This document shows, piece after piece, positions 10,619 to 19,684 of a stretch of 64,000 nt of DNA (positions are counted from its first letter, which is position 1; each line of letters starts with the position of its first letter). Both the position numbers and the translations under genes were made by a program. The DNA is from Gemmataceae bacterium (lineage in GTDB: Bacteria > Planctomycetota > Planctomycetia > Gemmatales > Gemmataceae). Under the pieces are notes generated by a model. That model was not told the origin of the DNA. It saw nothing but the letters and a program-made list of their open reading frames with translations, and did not search any database. The stretch is from positions 1-64,000 of the forward strand of contig JADLBT010000349.1 in assembly GCA_020847555.1 (NCBI GenBank). The letters are read 5' to 3'.

Positions 10619-13600
10619 CTATTTCTTCGCCGCGGTGAACGCTTCGGGCGGCCGGACGAGGCGGCGCGCCGCCGCCTCGGCGATGACGAACACGGCGCCG
10701 CTGGCCGGCCCCGGAACGTTCGCGTAACGCCGCTCCGACTCGCCTTCCGGCCGGCCGAGGTTGAAGGCACGCTTCCCGTCCGGCGTCTGCACCTCCACCG
10801 TCAGCGCCGGCCGGTCCAGCCCGTATAGCTTCAGGTCCGCCTTCTGGTCGGCGAGGTAGCGCTCGGCCCGCAACTCGGCCAGCGCATCGAGGACGTCGCG
10901 CACCACCTCGGCGTTGACCTTCTCTCCCGGCTTGCCCGCCACCTCCCACCCGTCCCCGACCTTCCGCAGCACGACCTCTTGCTTCGGGTAGCGGTAGGTC
11001 ACGCGCTCGACCTGGGCGGCGTCGATGCGCGGCCAGGACTTCCGGTTGCGATACTCGGCCAGAACCTGCTCACTCAGTCTGGGATCGAGCAGGAACACGA
11101 GCGGCCCGGACTCCAACCGGGCGTAAACGCGCCGGCCGCCCCTGACCGAGTCCTTCTCGGGCACACCCACGAGGAGCGTGAAGGCTTCCTTGCCGTCGGC
11201 GAACACCTGCCAGCGCGCCTGCGGGTTGTCCAGCCCGAACCGCTTCAAATCCTTGGGCGCCTCGGCTACCAGCGCGTCGGCCCGCAACCCCGCCAGACCC
11301 TTGACCAGGGCATCCAGCTCGGCGCTCTCGGCCTCCGCCGCCACCGGCTCAATCATCTTCCAGCCGTCGTCGGCCCGCTTGAACGTTACCTTCCGCCCGT
11401 CGCGCTCCAGCGTGACGCGGTCCGGCGACGCGACCTTCGCCAGGTTGCGGTCGCGGAACTGCAGCGGGACCGCGAGCAGGTCCACCGCCAGGCGGGTGTC
11501 GAGGACCACCACCGCCTCCGACCTGTCGAGGCGCGCATACCGGAAATTCCTGGTCCCGTCCGCGTCCTTCACCGGGCCGCCGATCTGCAGGGCATGCTCG
11601 ATCGGCTTGCCCTTGTCGGCGATCACCCGGATCGTCAGGACGGCCGCCGGCTTCTCCAGCCCGAACGAACTCAGGTCGATCACCGGGTAGGCAGCGATGC
11701 GCTCGGCGCGGAGCTGCGCCAGGTCGCGCGCCAGCCCGTCGAGCACCTGCTGGTCGGCGGGGCGGTCCGCCGGCTTGAGCATCTGCCAGGCGCCCGCCTT
11801 GCGCACCACCTCCAGCGGTTCGCCGGCCCCGGTCCGCCGCACGGACGCGATCTGGTCCGGTTCCAGACGCAAGAGAATGCGGCTGACGAAGTCCAGGTGC
11901 GTGCGATTCAGTGCCTCCGCGGTGCCGGCGTCGAGTACCGCCACCGCGGGGCTCTTATCGACCCGCACGTAGCGCTCGCCCTTGCCCTCCGCGACCGGCT
12001 TGCCCAGGGTGACGATGCGCTCGCTCGTCTTGCCCTTCTCGCCCACCTCCTGCACGGTCACGCGCAGGGCGAGGGCCGGCCTGTCCAGGCCGTAGGCGGC
12101 GAGGTCGGGTTTGGGCGCGTAGGCGACGAGCCGCCTGGCCTTCAGGCTCGCGAGGGCGCGCAGCGTGCCGTCGAGCTGGTCCGCGTCCGGCCGGAACGGC
12201 GAGGCCGGCGACCCGAGCAGCTGCCACTCGCCCTTCGCTCGCTCCAGGGTGAACACCGGCCCCTTCGCGCCCGACGCCTGCACCCGCTGAATCGCGTCGT
12301 GGTCGAGCGTCAGCAGCGTTCGGTCGAGCAGGTCCAGCGCGGCCCGGTCGGCCGGCGCGATCGTCTTCTCGGCCAGCACGAAGACCGCGTCATTGTCGCC
12401 GAGCTTTGCGTAGCGCGACTTCGCGCCCGCCTCGGTCGGGTCGCCGACGAGGATGACGTGGGTCGTCGGCCCCTTCTTCGCGGCGCCCTTCGCGTCCTGC
12501 TTCTCCCTGGGGTCGGCCTCCTTCCTGACCTCCGGTACGACGGTGACGCGCAGGTATGGCTTCTCCAGCCCGTACTTCGCGAGATCCTTGGCGGCGTGCG
12601 CGACGTACTTCTCGGCGCGCAGGTCTGCCAGCCCCTCGGCCAGCTTGCTCGCCTCGGCCGGCGCCACCGGCGCCTCGAACGGGCCGGTCAGCTTCCAGGA
12701 GCCGTTGTCGCGTCTCAGCCGGTACTCGGGTCCGCCTTTCGCCACGCGCACCTCGGCCACCTCGTCGGCCGGCAGCTGCCAGAGTTGCAGCGGGCGGTAC
12801 GAGAGCGAATCGCGGGCGAGCGTTTCCTGCGTCTCCTTCTTGACCGCGAACACCGTCGGGTCGGCGCCGGCGCGGGCGTAGAACTCCTGCTTGCCCGGCC
12901 GCTGCTTACCCAGCGCGACGGTGACCGGCGCCTTCTTCGCGTCGGTGAACGTGACCTTCGCCATCAGGGCCGGCTCCTTCAGCCCGTACTCCTTCGCCAG
13001 CTCCTCGGGGGTCGGGTCGGTCTTGACGAACTCGACGGCCTCGAGGCGCGTCAACTCGTTCGCCAGCTGCTCGGCCTTCGGGCCGTCGGCCCTGGCCGTC
13101 ACCGGCGCCGCCAGCTGCCAGGTGTGCTTCGTCTGCTCCAGCGCGAAGGAGTCGGCGGGCCGCTGCACGTCGATCCGGGCCACGTCGGTCGGGGAGAGGT
13201 CCAGCACGCGCCGGCTGCGGTACGCCAGCACCGGCCGCTGCACCAGCTTCTGCAGCGCGTCGTCAACGGCGCTGATCCGGTCCCACCCCTCGACCTGCAC
13301 ATACAGCCGGTTCTTCGCGGTATCGTGCTTGCCCAGCGCGAACGTGAGGTGGCGCGTTCGTGTTTCCTTCTGCTCGTCCTTGCCGGTTTTCTCCGTCTTC
13401 GCCTCCTCGACAGTGAGCTTGATCGTGGCCGGCTTCTCCAGTCCGAACTGCTTTCGGTCGCCCGCGTCGATCGCGTCGGCGCCGCGCGCCTCCAGCCCGG
13501 CAAGCTTGTCGAGCAACTCCGTCACCCTGACGCGCTCGGCGTCCACGGCGGCCGGCTTCTCGATGCGCCAGCGGTCCTTGTCCTTATCGTGGACGAACAC

Positions 13601-14767
13601 CAGCTGCCGCCCGCCCTCGTTGATCTCGACGCGGCGCACGTCGTCGGGGCGGAAGCGGGCGAGGTGGGCATCGCGCAGCGTGTCGGCCGCGACGAGAACG
13701 TCCTTCAGCCGATCGCCCTTGATCTCGAAGAGTTGGTCGTTGCCCTCCAGCCGGGCGTACCGGAACTCCTCGATGACGGGCACCTCCAGCGGCTTCATCG
13801 GCGGCCCGCCCAACGGCGGGGCCGGCTTCTGCACCATGCGGCGGCGCTGGGCCGACACCTTGCCGATGTGGAGCACGATCGTGTCGCCGCTCGGGCGCGT
13901 CACCTTGATCGTTTGCTCCGGAACCTTCAGGCCGAGCTTTTCCAGATCCGCCTGCCCTTCGCTCGCGACGAAGCGCTCGACCCAGATATCCGGGATGGCG
14001 GCGCGGATCGTATCAAGCCGCTCGGGGTTCGGACGGTCGCGCACCGGGCCGGCTTTAAAGGCGCCCTTCGCCTTCGGGTCGCGTTTCAGGTCGTTCAGCA
14101 GCCACCCGTCGCCCTTGCGGGTGAGGGTGTAGCCGGTGTCGCCCCACGTCGCCTCGATGGTCTGCGCCGTCAGCCGCTCGACCTTCTCGGCCGGGTCGCT
14201 CTCCTTCGCGACGCGCGCCGCCGGGAAGAGGCGGCGCTGCTGGTAGTCCTCCTGCGGACGGTCGAGGACGGCGAGGATGCCGGGGGCGAGGCGCACCACC
14301 TCGCTGCGCTGATCGACGCGGACGTAGGTTGCCTGGGCGAAGCGGGTCGCCTCGTCCGGCTTGCGGCCGAAGGTGAGGTCGCGCTCCTGCCCCCTGGTCT
14401 TGACCTTGACGACGAGCGCCTCCCGATCCAGGCCGTAGCGCTTCAGATCCGGAGGACTGCCGAGCGGTTCCGGGACGAAGCGGGAGCGCAGGCCGGTCAG
14501 GGTATCGAGGAGTTCCTCGACCTCCTTCCGGCGCACCGGCCACTTGCCGGGCAGCGACCACTCGCCGCCGGCGCCCTTTTCGAGGACGACGCTCCCGTCG
14601 GGGCGCTGGATCTCGATGCGCGTGAGGCGGTCGCGCGTCAGCTCTTTGTCGAGGACGGCGAGGGTGACGCTGGTGGTCTGCTCGGTCGCGCCGGGAGCCA
14701 GGAAGTACCAGGAGGCGCCGCCGGCGGCCGCGAGCACCGCCAGGACCAGGGTCGATTTCCAGGTCAT
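10619..14767 (-). CDS. Very large DUF4340 repeat protein, ABC-2 export cluster subunit
   Basis: 1382 residues from ATG 14767 (GGAG upstream). A single N-terminal transmembrane anchor (about 5-24, STLVLAVLAAAGGASWYFL) is followed by nine tandem DUF4340-like units of roughly 150 residues. Each ends in a recurring motif of the form DLxxYGLxxPxxxVxV, for example DLAKYGLEKPYLRVTVV and DLKLYGLDRPALTVEVQ. Known DUF4340 proteins are much shorter and sit beside GldG-like proteins in ABC-2 clusters, as here. It probably forms an extended extracytoplasmic structure with the GldG-like neighbour; the substrate is unknown. It is last in the minus-strand gene order ATPase, permease, GldG-like, DUF4340, with a palindromic pair in the 137-base gap before it. 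Confidence 0.88.
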   Translation of the reverse strand: MTWKSTLVLAVLAAAGGASWYFLAPGATEQTTSVTLAVLDKELTRDRLTRIEIQRPDGSVVLEKGAGGEWSLPGKWPVRRKEVEELLDTLTGLRSRFVPEPLGSPPDLKRYGLDREALVVKVKTRGQERDLTFGRKPDEATRFAQATYVRVDQRSEVVRLAPGILAVLDRPQEDYQQRRLFPAARVAKESDPAEKVERLTAQTIEATWGDTGYTLTRKGDGWLLNDLKRDPKAKGAFKAGPVRDRPNPERLDTIRAAIPDIWVERFVASEGQADLEKLGLKVPEQTIKVTRPSGDTIVLHIGKVSAQRRRMVQKPAPPLGGPPMKPLEVPVIEEFRYARLEGNDQLFEIKGDRLKDVLVAADTLRDAHLARFRPDDVRRVEINEGGRQLVFVHDKDKDRWRIEKPAAVDAERVRVTELLDKLAGLEARGADAIDAGDRKQFGLEKPATIKLTVEEAKTEKTGKDEQKETRTRHLTFALGKHDTAKNRLYVQVEGWDRISAVDDALQKLVQRPVLAYRSRRVLDLSPTDVARIDVQRPADSFALEQTKHTWQLAAPVTARADGPKAEQLANELTRLEAVEFVKTDPTPEELAKEYGLKEPALMAKVTFTDAKKAPVTVALGKQRPGKQEFYARAGADPTVFAVKKETQETLARDSLSYRPLQLWQLPADEVAEVRVAKGGPEYRLRRDNGSWKLTGPFEAPVAPAEASKLAEGLADLRAEKYVAHAAKDLAKYGLEKPYLRVTVVPEVRKEADPREKQDAKGAAKKGPTTHVILVGDPTEAGAKSRYAKLGDNDAVFVLAEKTIAPADRAALDLLDRTLLTLDHDAIQRVQASGAKGPVFTLERAKGEWQLLGSPASPFRPDADQLDGTLRALASLKARRLVAYAPKPDLAAYGLDRPALALRVTVQEVGEKGKTSERIVTLGKPVAEGKGERYVRVDKSPAVAVLDAGTAEALNRTHLDFVSRILLRLEPDQIASVRRTGAGEPLEVVRKAGAWQMLKPADRPADQQVLDGLARDLAQLRAERIAAYPVIDLSSFGLEKPAAVLTIRVIADKGKPIEHALQIGGPVKDADGTRNFRYARLDRSEAVVVLDTRLAVDLLAVPLQFRDRNLAKVASPDRVTLERDGRKVTFKRADDGWKMIEPVAAEAESAELDALVKGLAGLRADALVAEAPKDLKRFGLDNPQARWQVFADGKEAFTLLVGVPEKDSVRGGRRVYARLESGPLVFLLDPRLSEQVLAEYRNRKSWPRIDAAQVERVTYRYPKQEVVLRKVGDGWEVAGKPGEKVNAEVVRDVLDALAELRAERYLADQKADLKLYGLDRPALTVEVQTPDGKRAFNLGRPEGESERRYANVPGPASGAVFVIAEAAARRLVRPPEAFTAAKK

Positions 14768-14815
14768 CGCGTTTCCACTCCGTCCAGACAGCCCTGGGGG
14801 ACTTACACCAGCCGT

Positions 14816-14886
14816 AAAGCCCACGGGCTGCGGCCCGTGGGCCAGATCCCCAGCACTTGACTCACGGGCCGCGCCCCGTGGACTTT
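14816..14886. repeat. REP/BIME-like unit 4 (inverted pair)
   Basis: Two opposed hairpins, AAAGCCCACGGG/CCCGTGGGCC and TCACGGGC/CCGTGGACTTT. It lies inside the ABC cluster, between the GldG-like gene and the DUF4340 gene, where it could attenuate transcription or stabilise the upstream mRNA. Confidence 0.85.
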
Positions 14887-14904
14887 ACAGGGTTTCAGTC
14901 CCCT

Positions 14905-17388
14905 TCAGCGCAGCCGGCGCACCAGCCACATCATGCACCCCAGGTAGACGAACAGCAGCGGCATCCCGGCCAGCGTGCCCCAGCGCCACAGCGTCTCCTC
15001 GGTCGCGTCCAGGCGGACGCGCGGATACTGCCACGGCTCGCTCGCCTTCGCCAGCAACTCGTCCCGACCGAGCAGCCAGTTGCTCACGTCCAGGAACAGC
15101 TGCTCGCGCGCCGGCGACAGGCTCTCGCCCGAAAACACCGCGCCGTGACCGATCACCGCGACCCGCGCCGTCGCCGGCTCCGCCCTGTCCGGGTCGGCGT
15201 ACCACGAGCGCGGCACCGGCACCTCGGCCGCCACGCCGATCGGGAACGGCCCGCGCCGCGGCTCGCGCACCGTCCCGCGGTCCGGGTCCGTGTCCTTCGG
15301 CGGCTCGTAGCGCGGCACCCGCTTGGCGGATGGGTACGGTTGGCTCTCGTTCCAGCTGCGGGCGGTGGCGTTCGTCATCAGGAATACCGGATCGATCGAC
15401 GGCTTCCCGCCGGGTGGATCATAGTAGATCGGCCGCGGATGGCGCAGCCGCAGCTCCGAATCCTGGTCCGCTCCGGGGACGGACAGGCGCAGACTGGCAC
15501 GCAGCTTCCCGGGCAGCGCCAGCTGTTGCCCCTTCCGGAAGTGGACCCGCTCGCTCGCCGCCGGCCAGTCGAACGAGACAACCGGCACCTTCACCTCCGG
15601 CTCGCGGACGAGGAAGGCGGGACGCCGCTCGTGGGTCGGCTGCGTCTCGGCGTCGAACAGCACCGTTTGCGGCGGCAGCTTGAACCCCATCTCCTCCAGC
15701 AACGGCTCCAGTTCGTCCGGCTTGATGTTCGGCGGACGGCGAACCCGCGGGTCGGCCGGATCCTCGTTCGTCGGACCGAGGCAGAACAGCACCGGCCTGC
15801 CCGCCTTGAGGAAGCCCTTGACGACCTCCACCTGCTCGCGCTGCAGCCCGTGCAGCCACGGCGGGATCAGATCGCGGCGCGGGATGTTGTACAGGGTGAA
15901 GCGCGGGACGATGAGCAGGTCCACCTCGGACAGCAACCGCTTCAGCTTGGCCTCGACGTCGGCGATGCGGCGCAGCTCTTGCAGGTTCTCCACGTCCAGC
16001 CCGCTCATCTCCCCGGCCCGCTGGCTGCGGATCCGCCGCCGCTCGGCCAACTCCTCCTCCTCCGCCGCCAGCGCCCGCCGGGCGTCGGCGATGAACTCCT
16101 TGCGGTCGGCGTCGGTCACGTCCCGGACCGTCAGCTTGCGCCGCCGCGCCTCCTCGACGTCCTCCCGGCTGAGGGGCCGGACCCGGCGGCCGTCGCCCAG
16201 GTCCAGTAGCGCGATCTCCTTGTTGATCTGGGCCAGCGAATCCTCCCAGAACTTCACCACCTGATTCACCTTCTGCCGGATCGCCTCGACCACGCGCTTC
16301 TGGTCGGCGATCAGCTCGTCCAGCTCGGCGACCTCCTCCTCCAGCTCCTCGTAGCGGTAGTCGGCGTAGGTCAGCGCGGCCGGCTCCCACGTCCCCGTGG
16401 CCTCGTTCGGCTTCTTGATGATGATGTCCCGGGCGTCGTACCCGCGGGTCCGCAGCACCTGCTTCAGGCCGGACATGCCGATCACTTCCCGGTTGCTCTC
16501 CAGACCGAGGACGCCGTGGATGACCGCCACGGCGACGCGCGGCCGGCGCGCGTCGATGTTCAGGATGCGACGGGCGAACGGCTCGACCCCCTGCGGGCGC
16601 AGCACCAGGTTGCCCCTGTCCTTGCTCGCGTTGCGGTCGAGCCGGTACAGCTGGCTGAAGCTGATCCGCTGCACCTTGCCCGCGTCCGTCGCCAGCGGCC
16701 CCTTCTTGCCGGCCGCGCCGTCGCGCGTGTAGAAGAAGACGCTGTTCTCGGAACTCTCCTTGATGGCCCGGTGCAGCGCCGGTGCGTCCTTCTGCAGCAC
16801 CTTCATCCGGTCCTGGTAGTCCTGCCCCTTCACGTCCAGCGCCACCACCTTGAACCGCGGCCCGAGCTGCTGGAACTGCTCGACCAGGTCGCGCACCCTG
16901 TCCTGGACGACACGCGCCGCCGCCGCGTCATAGGCGTCGGGGGTGTAGTCCTTGCCCTGGCCGAACGTGACGTGGCGCAGGTGTAGCACGATGGTCGTGT
17001 CGTCCCGCAGCCGGGCGAGCTGCGTGCGCACCTCGTCCTGGATCGTGAATTGCTGGTCCCAGGTCAGATCCCAGCGCGCCGGGTGCAGGTAGGCGTACAG
17101 GTTCGCCCCGCCGACGATGGCCGCCGCCAGCACCACCTGGACGGCGACGTTCAGGCTGACCGCCCCCCGCCGCGAGAAGATTACCAGCAGGGTCTGCACC
17201 AGCACCACCAGCACGGCGGGCACGGCCAGCCCGGCGCCGACGAGGGCGGTCCACCGGCCGACCTCCGCTTCGCCGAGGACGAACCAGAGGAACAGGCCGA
17301 CGCCCGCGGCCGTCAGGCCCGTCAGCCCGAGCAGGGCGGCCAGCAGATGCCAGAACGGTTTGCGGCGGGTTCGCTCGGTCAGCGCCAT
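14905..17388 (-). CDS. GldG-like ABC-2 auxiliary protein
   Basis: 827 residues. Three hydrophobic segments at about 13-37, 45-70 and 78-98 open the protein, and a single helix near 800-822 closes it (LAGMPLLFVYLGCMMWLV). Between them is a GldG/ABC-type uncharacterised transport domain (WDLTWDQQFTIQDEVRTQL, then VAVIHGVLG), a long charged coiled coil at about 345-490, and a second conserved segment with VDLLIVPRFTLYNIPRRD. GldG is the auxiliary subunit of Gld-type ABC transporters linked to gliding and secretion. The start codon overlaps the end of the permease gene by ten bases, so the two are translationally coupled. The big coiled coil is longer than in typical GldG. Confidence 0.88.
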   Translation of the reverse strand: MALTERTRRKPFWHLLAALLGLTGLTAAGVGLFLWFVLGEAEVGRWTALVGAGLAVPAVLVVLVQTLLVIFSRRGAVSLNVAVQVVLAAAIVGGANLYAYLHPARWDLTWDQQFTIQDEVRTQLARLRDDTTIVLHLRHVTFGQGKDYTPDAYDAAAARVVQDRVRDLVEQFQQLGPRFKVVALDVKGQDYQDRMKVLQKDAPALHRAIKESSENSVFFYTRDGAAGKKGPLATDAGKVQRISFSQLYRLDRNASKDRGNLVLRPQGVEPFARRILNIDARRPRVAVAVIHGVLGLESNREVIGMSGLKQVLRTRGYDARDIIIKKPNEATGTWEPAALTYADYRYEELEEEVAELDELIADQKRVVEAIRQKVNQVVKFWEDSLAQINKEIALLDLGDGRRVRPLSREDVEEARRRKLTVRDVTDADRKEFIADARRALAAEEEELAERRRIRSQRAGEMSGLDVENLQELRRIADVEAKLKRLLSEVDLLIVPRFTLYNIPRRDLIPPWLHGLQREQVEVVKGFLKAGRPVLFCLGPTNEDPADPRVRRPPNIKPDELEPLLEEMGFKLPPQTVLFDAETQPTHERRPAFLVREPEVKVPVVSFDWPAASERVHFRKGQQLALPGKLRASLRLSVPGADQDSELRLRHPRPIYYDPPGGKPSIDPVFLMTNATARSWNESQPYPSAKRVPRYEPPKDTDPDRGTVREPRRGPFPIGVAAEVPVPRSWYADPDRAEPATARVAVIGHGAVFSGESLSPAREQLFLDVSNWLLGRDELLAKASEPWQYPRVRLDATEETLWRWGTLAGMPLLFVYLGCMMWLVRRLR

Positions 17389-18401
17389 CGGCGGGACTCC
17401 AGACTGCGGACCGTCAGAAACAGAAAGAACAGGGCCACGGTGGCGTACAGCACCAGCTGCCGGCTGTCCACCAGCCCGCGGGCGAAGTTACGCTCGAAGT
17501 GGAGCGGGACGGTGAAGTAGAACACGGCCTGATACAGCGCGCTGCCGGTGTCCAGCTCGGTCAGCTCCTGCCCGGCGACCAGCAGCACCGCGTACCCGGC
17601 GGCCACGAGCAGCAGGCTCAGGAACAGCGACACCAGCGCCGCCACCATCTGGCTGCGCACCAGGCTACTGACGAACAAGCCCAGCGCCAGAAACATCGCC
17701 CCGGCCAGCGCCAGCCCCAGGTACGTCGAGAGGACCGGGTTCGGATCGATACCCGGCTCCAGGGTCAGCAGGTGTTCGGTGTCATACGTGTAGTGTGCCC
17801 ACCCGCCGCCCACGGCCGCCGCCAACCCGACCACGAACAGGAAGAGGGCGAACCCGCGCGGGACGAACTCCCGCGGCAGCAGCGCCAGCAGGACGCCGAG
17901 GATGGTAACGCCGAGCCCGCTGACCAGGGTGATGCTGAAGGGCGTCCAGGCTTCGAGCCGCCAGGTCGCATCGAGATCGACCAGCACCGGCAGGTAGACG
18001 AGCGTCGGCAGCCACATGACGACGTAGAAGCCGTAGCAGGCCAGGAATTTACTCAGCACGATCTGCCAGTCGCGTAGCGGGGCCGTCAGCAGCATCTCCA
18101 GAGTGCCGCTGGCGCGCTCCTCGGCGAACAGGCGCATGGTGAGCAGCGGCGGGATGATCAGGAAGACGAGCCAGAACGCCTGGAACGCGAACACGCCGGC
18201 CAGCGCGCCCAGGTCGCCGAGTCCGAGCATCGTCTGCATCGGGAACTCGACCCCCTGCGGGCCGAACGCGGTCAGCTTGGCGAGGGTGCGCCAGAACATG
18301 TACCCGGTGACGAGCAGGAACAGCGTCATCACCACATACGCGATCGGCGAAAGAAAGTAGGCGGCGAATTCGCGGCGGATCAGGCTGAGGGTCGCTAGCA
18401 T
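17379..18401 (-). CDS. ABC-2 type permease (GldF-like)
   Basis: 340 residues with about six to seven membrane helices (first near 18-36, last near 313-331). The conserved ABC-2 segment LTMRLFAEERASGTLEMLLTAPLRDWQIVLSKF contacts the ATPase. The N-terminal LIRREFAAYFLSPIAYVVM is typical of GldF-type permeases. It should form the membrane channel of the exporter encoded with the ATPase upstream and the GldG-like protein downstream. It overlaps the GldG-like start by ten bases. Confidence 0.92.
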   Translation of the reverse strand: MLATLSLIRREFAAYFLSPIAYVVMTLFLLVTGYMFWRTLAKLTAFGPQGVEFPMQTMLGLGDLGALAGVFAFQAFWLVFLIIPPLLTMRLFAEERASGTLEMLLTAPLRDWQIVLSKFLACYGFYVVMWLPTLVYLPVLVDLDATWRLEAWTPFSITLVSGLGVTILGVLLALLPREFVPRGFALFLFVVGLAAAVGGGWAHYTYDTEHLLTLEPGIDPNPVLSTYLGLALAGAMFLALGLFVSSLVRSQMVAALVSLFLSLLLVAAGYAVLLVAGQELTELDTGSALYQAVFYFTVPLHFERNFARGLVDSRQLVLYATVALFFLFLTVRSLESRRWR

Positions 18402-18434
18402 GGTGGAGGGGCCAGGGGTCAGGGGTCAATCAGT

Positions 18435-18504
18435 AAAGTCCACGGGGGGCGTCCCGTGGGTCAAGCGCCGGAGACTTTACCCACGGGACGCAATCCGTGG
18501 GCCT
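18435..18504. repeat. REP/BIME-like unit 5, overlapping the end of the ABC ATPase gene
   Basis: Two opposed hairpins, AAAGTCCACGGGG/CCCGTGGGTC and CCCACGGGA/TCCGTGGGCC. The ATPase stop codon (18461-18463) lies within the unit, so its right half is translated as the last 14 or so residues (KAHGLRPVGKVSGA). This is the only copy clearly inside a reading frame. Confidence 0.85.
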
Positions 18505-19450
18505 TGTTATGCTTCTCTCTCCCTTGTCCCCTGTCACTGGTGATCTGTACAAACAGGTCTTCCAGGGTGCGGCGCTCCGGCCGCAGTTCGTGGACCGGCC
18601 AGCCGCGCTCGCCGGCCAGCGCGCACAGCCGCGGAGCGAGGGCGTCCGCGTCGTCGGTGCGGACGCGGAGGCGGGTGGTTTCGCCGTCGGCGGACGCGGA
18701 GACGTCGGTGGCGCCGGGCAGGGTGCTGACCGCCTCGGCGTCCACCGCGCCGCCGAGACGGGCAACGAGGTACACCTCCTCGCCGGCCCGGCGCCCCAGC
18801 GCGGCCAGCGTTCCGGACGCCGCCACGCGCCCGCGGTGGATGATGATGGCCGAGTCGCATGTCATCTCGACCTCGGTCAAAATGTGGGTCGAGAGCAGGA
18901 CGGTGTGGTCGTGGCCGAGTTCGCGGATCAGGGAGCGCGTCTCGCGGATCTGCACCGGATCCAGGCCGGCCGTTGGTTCGTCGAGGATCAGCACCGGCGG
19001 CTGGGCGAGCAGCGCGTCGGCCAGGCCGACGCGCTGGCGGAACCCCTTGGACAGGGTGCCGATCAGCTGCCGCCGCACGCCCCCGAGCCAGCACCGGCCG
19101 AGGACGTAGTCCAGGCGCGTGCGGCGCTCGCGGCCGTGCAGCCCCTTGATGCCGGCGCGGAAGTGGAGGTACTCGACGACGCGCATCTCGGGGTAGAGCG
19201 GGCAGTTCTCCGGCATGTACCCGATACGCCGCCGCACCTCGACCGGGCGCCAGAAGACGTCCAGGCTGTCGATCTCGGCCCGACCGGACGTGGCGGTCAG
19301 GTAGCCGGCAAGGATGCGCATCGTCGTGGACTTGCCGGCTCCGTTCGGCCCGAGGAAGCCGACGATCTCGCCAGCCGGCACGTCGAATGAGACGCCATCG
19401 ATGGCCGCGTAGTCGCCATAGAATTTGGTCAGGTCGCTTACGTGGATCAT
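18461..19450 (-). CDS. ABC transporter ATP-binding protein (GldA-like)
   Basis: 329 residues. Walker A GPNGAGKST at about 34-42, signature LSKGFRQRVGLADALL near 131, Walker B VLILDEPTAGLD near 150, and H-loop STHI near 185. The C-terminal 80 residues form the accessory beta domain common in ABC-2 exporters. It energises the permease encoded 59 bases downstream. The final residues (about 316-329) are encoded by a palindromic repeat rather than by family sequence; a normal end would be near FVQITSD. A GAGG sequence precedes the ATG. It is divergently oriented from the RND pump gene. Confidence 0.92.
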   Translation of the reverse strand: MIHVSDLTKFYGDYAAIDGVSFDVPAGEIVGFLGPNGAGKSTTMRILAGYLTATSGRAEIDSLDVFWRPVEVRRRIGYMPENCPLYPEMRVVEYLHFRAGIKGLHGRERRTRLDYVLGRCWLGGVRRQLIGTLSKGFRQRVGLADALLAQPPVLILDEPTAGLDPVQIRETRSLIRELGHDHTVLLSTHILTEVEMTCDSAIIIHRGRVAASGTLAALGRRAGEEVYLVARLGGAVDAEAVSTLPGATDVSASADGETTRLRVRTDDADALAPRLCALAGERGWPVHELRPERRTLEDLFVQITSDRGQGREKHNKAHGLRPVGKVSGA

Positions 19451-19684
19451 GGGGGCCTCGCGGACCGTCCACGGGTTGTGCGGAGGGGGGAGCCGCCGCC
19501 GCTCTTCTCGGGAGGCGTTTCCCCGGGTGGGGGAAAGCGGAGGCGGTGGCCTGGGGGACGGGGCGACCTGCCCCGAGAACCTGCCCGCCGAAACGTAAAT
19601 AGCAGATTAGCAGACGCTCGCGGCGCCGACAAGGGCCGCGGCGAGGGCCAGGGCACTTGCACCAGAGGGATTGAAGGAGGCGCC

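Noticed and set aside
10979..14860. A 1293-codon plus-strand open frame opposite the DUF4340 gene
   Set aside because: It is antisense to a clear repeat protein, is rich in Arg, Leu, His and Gln from GC-biased shadow codons, and matches no family.
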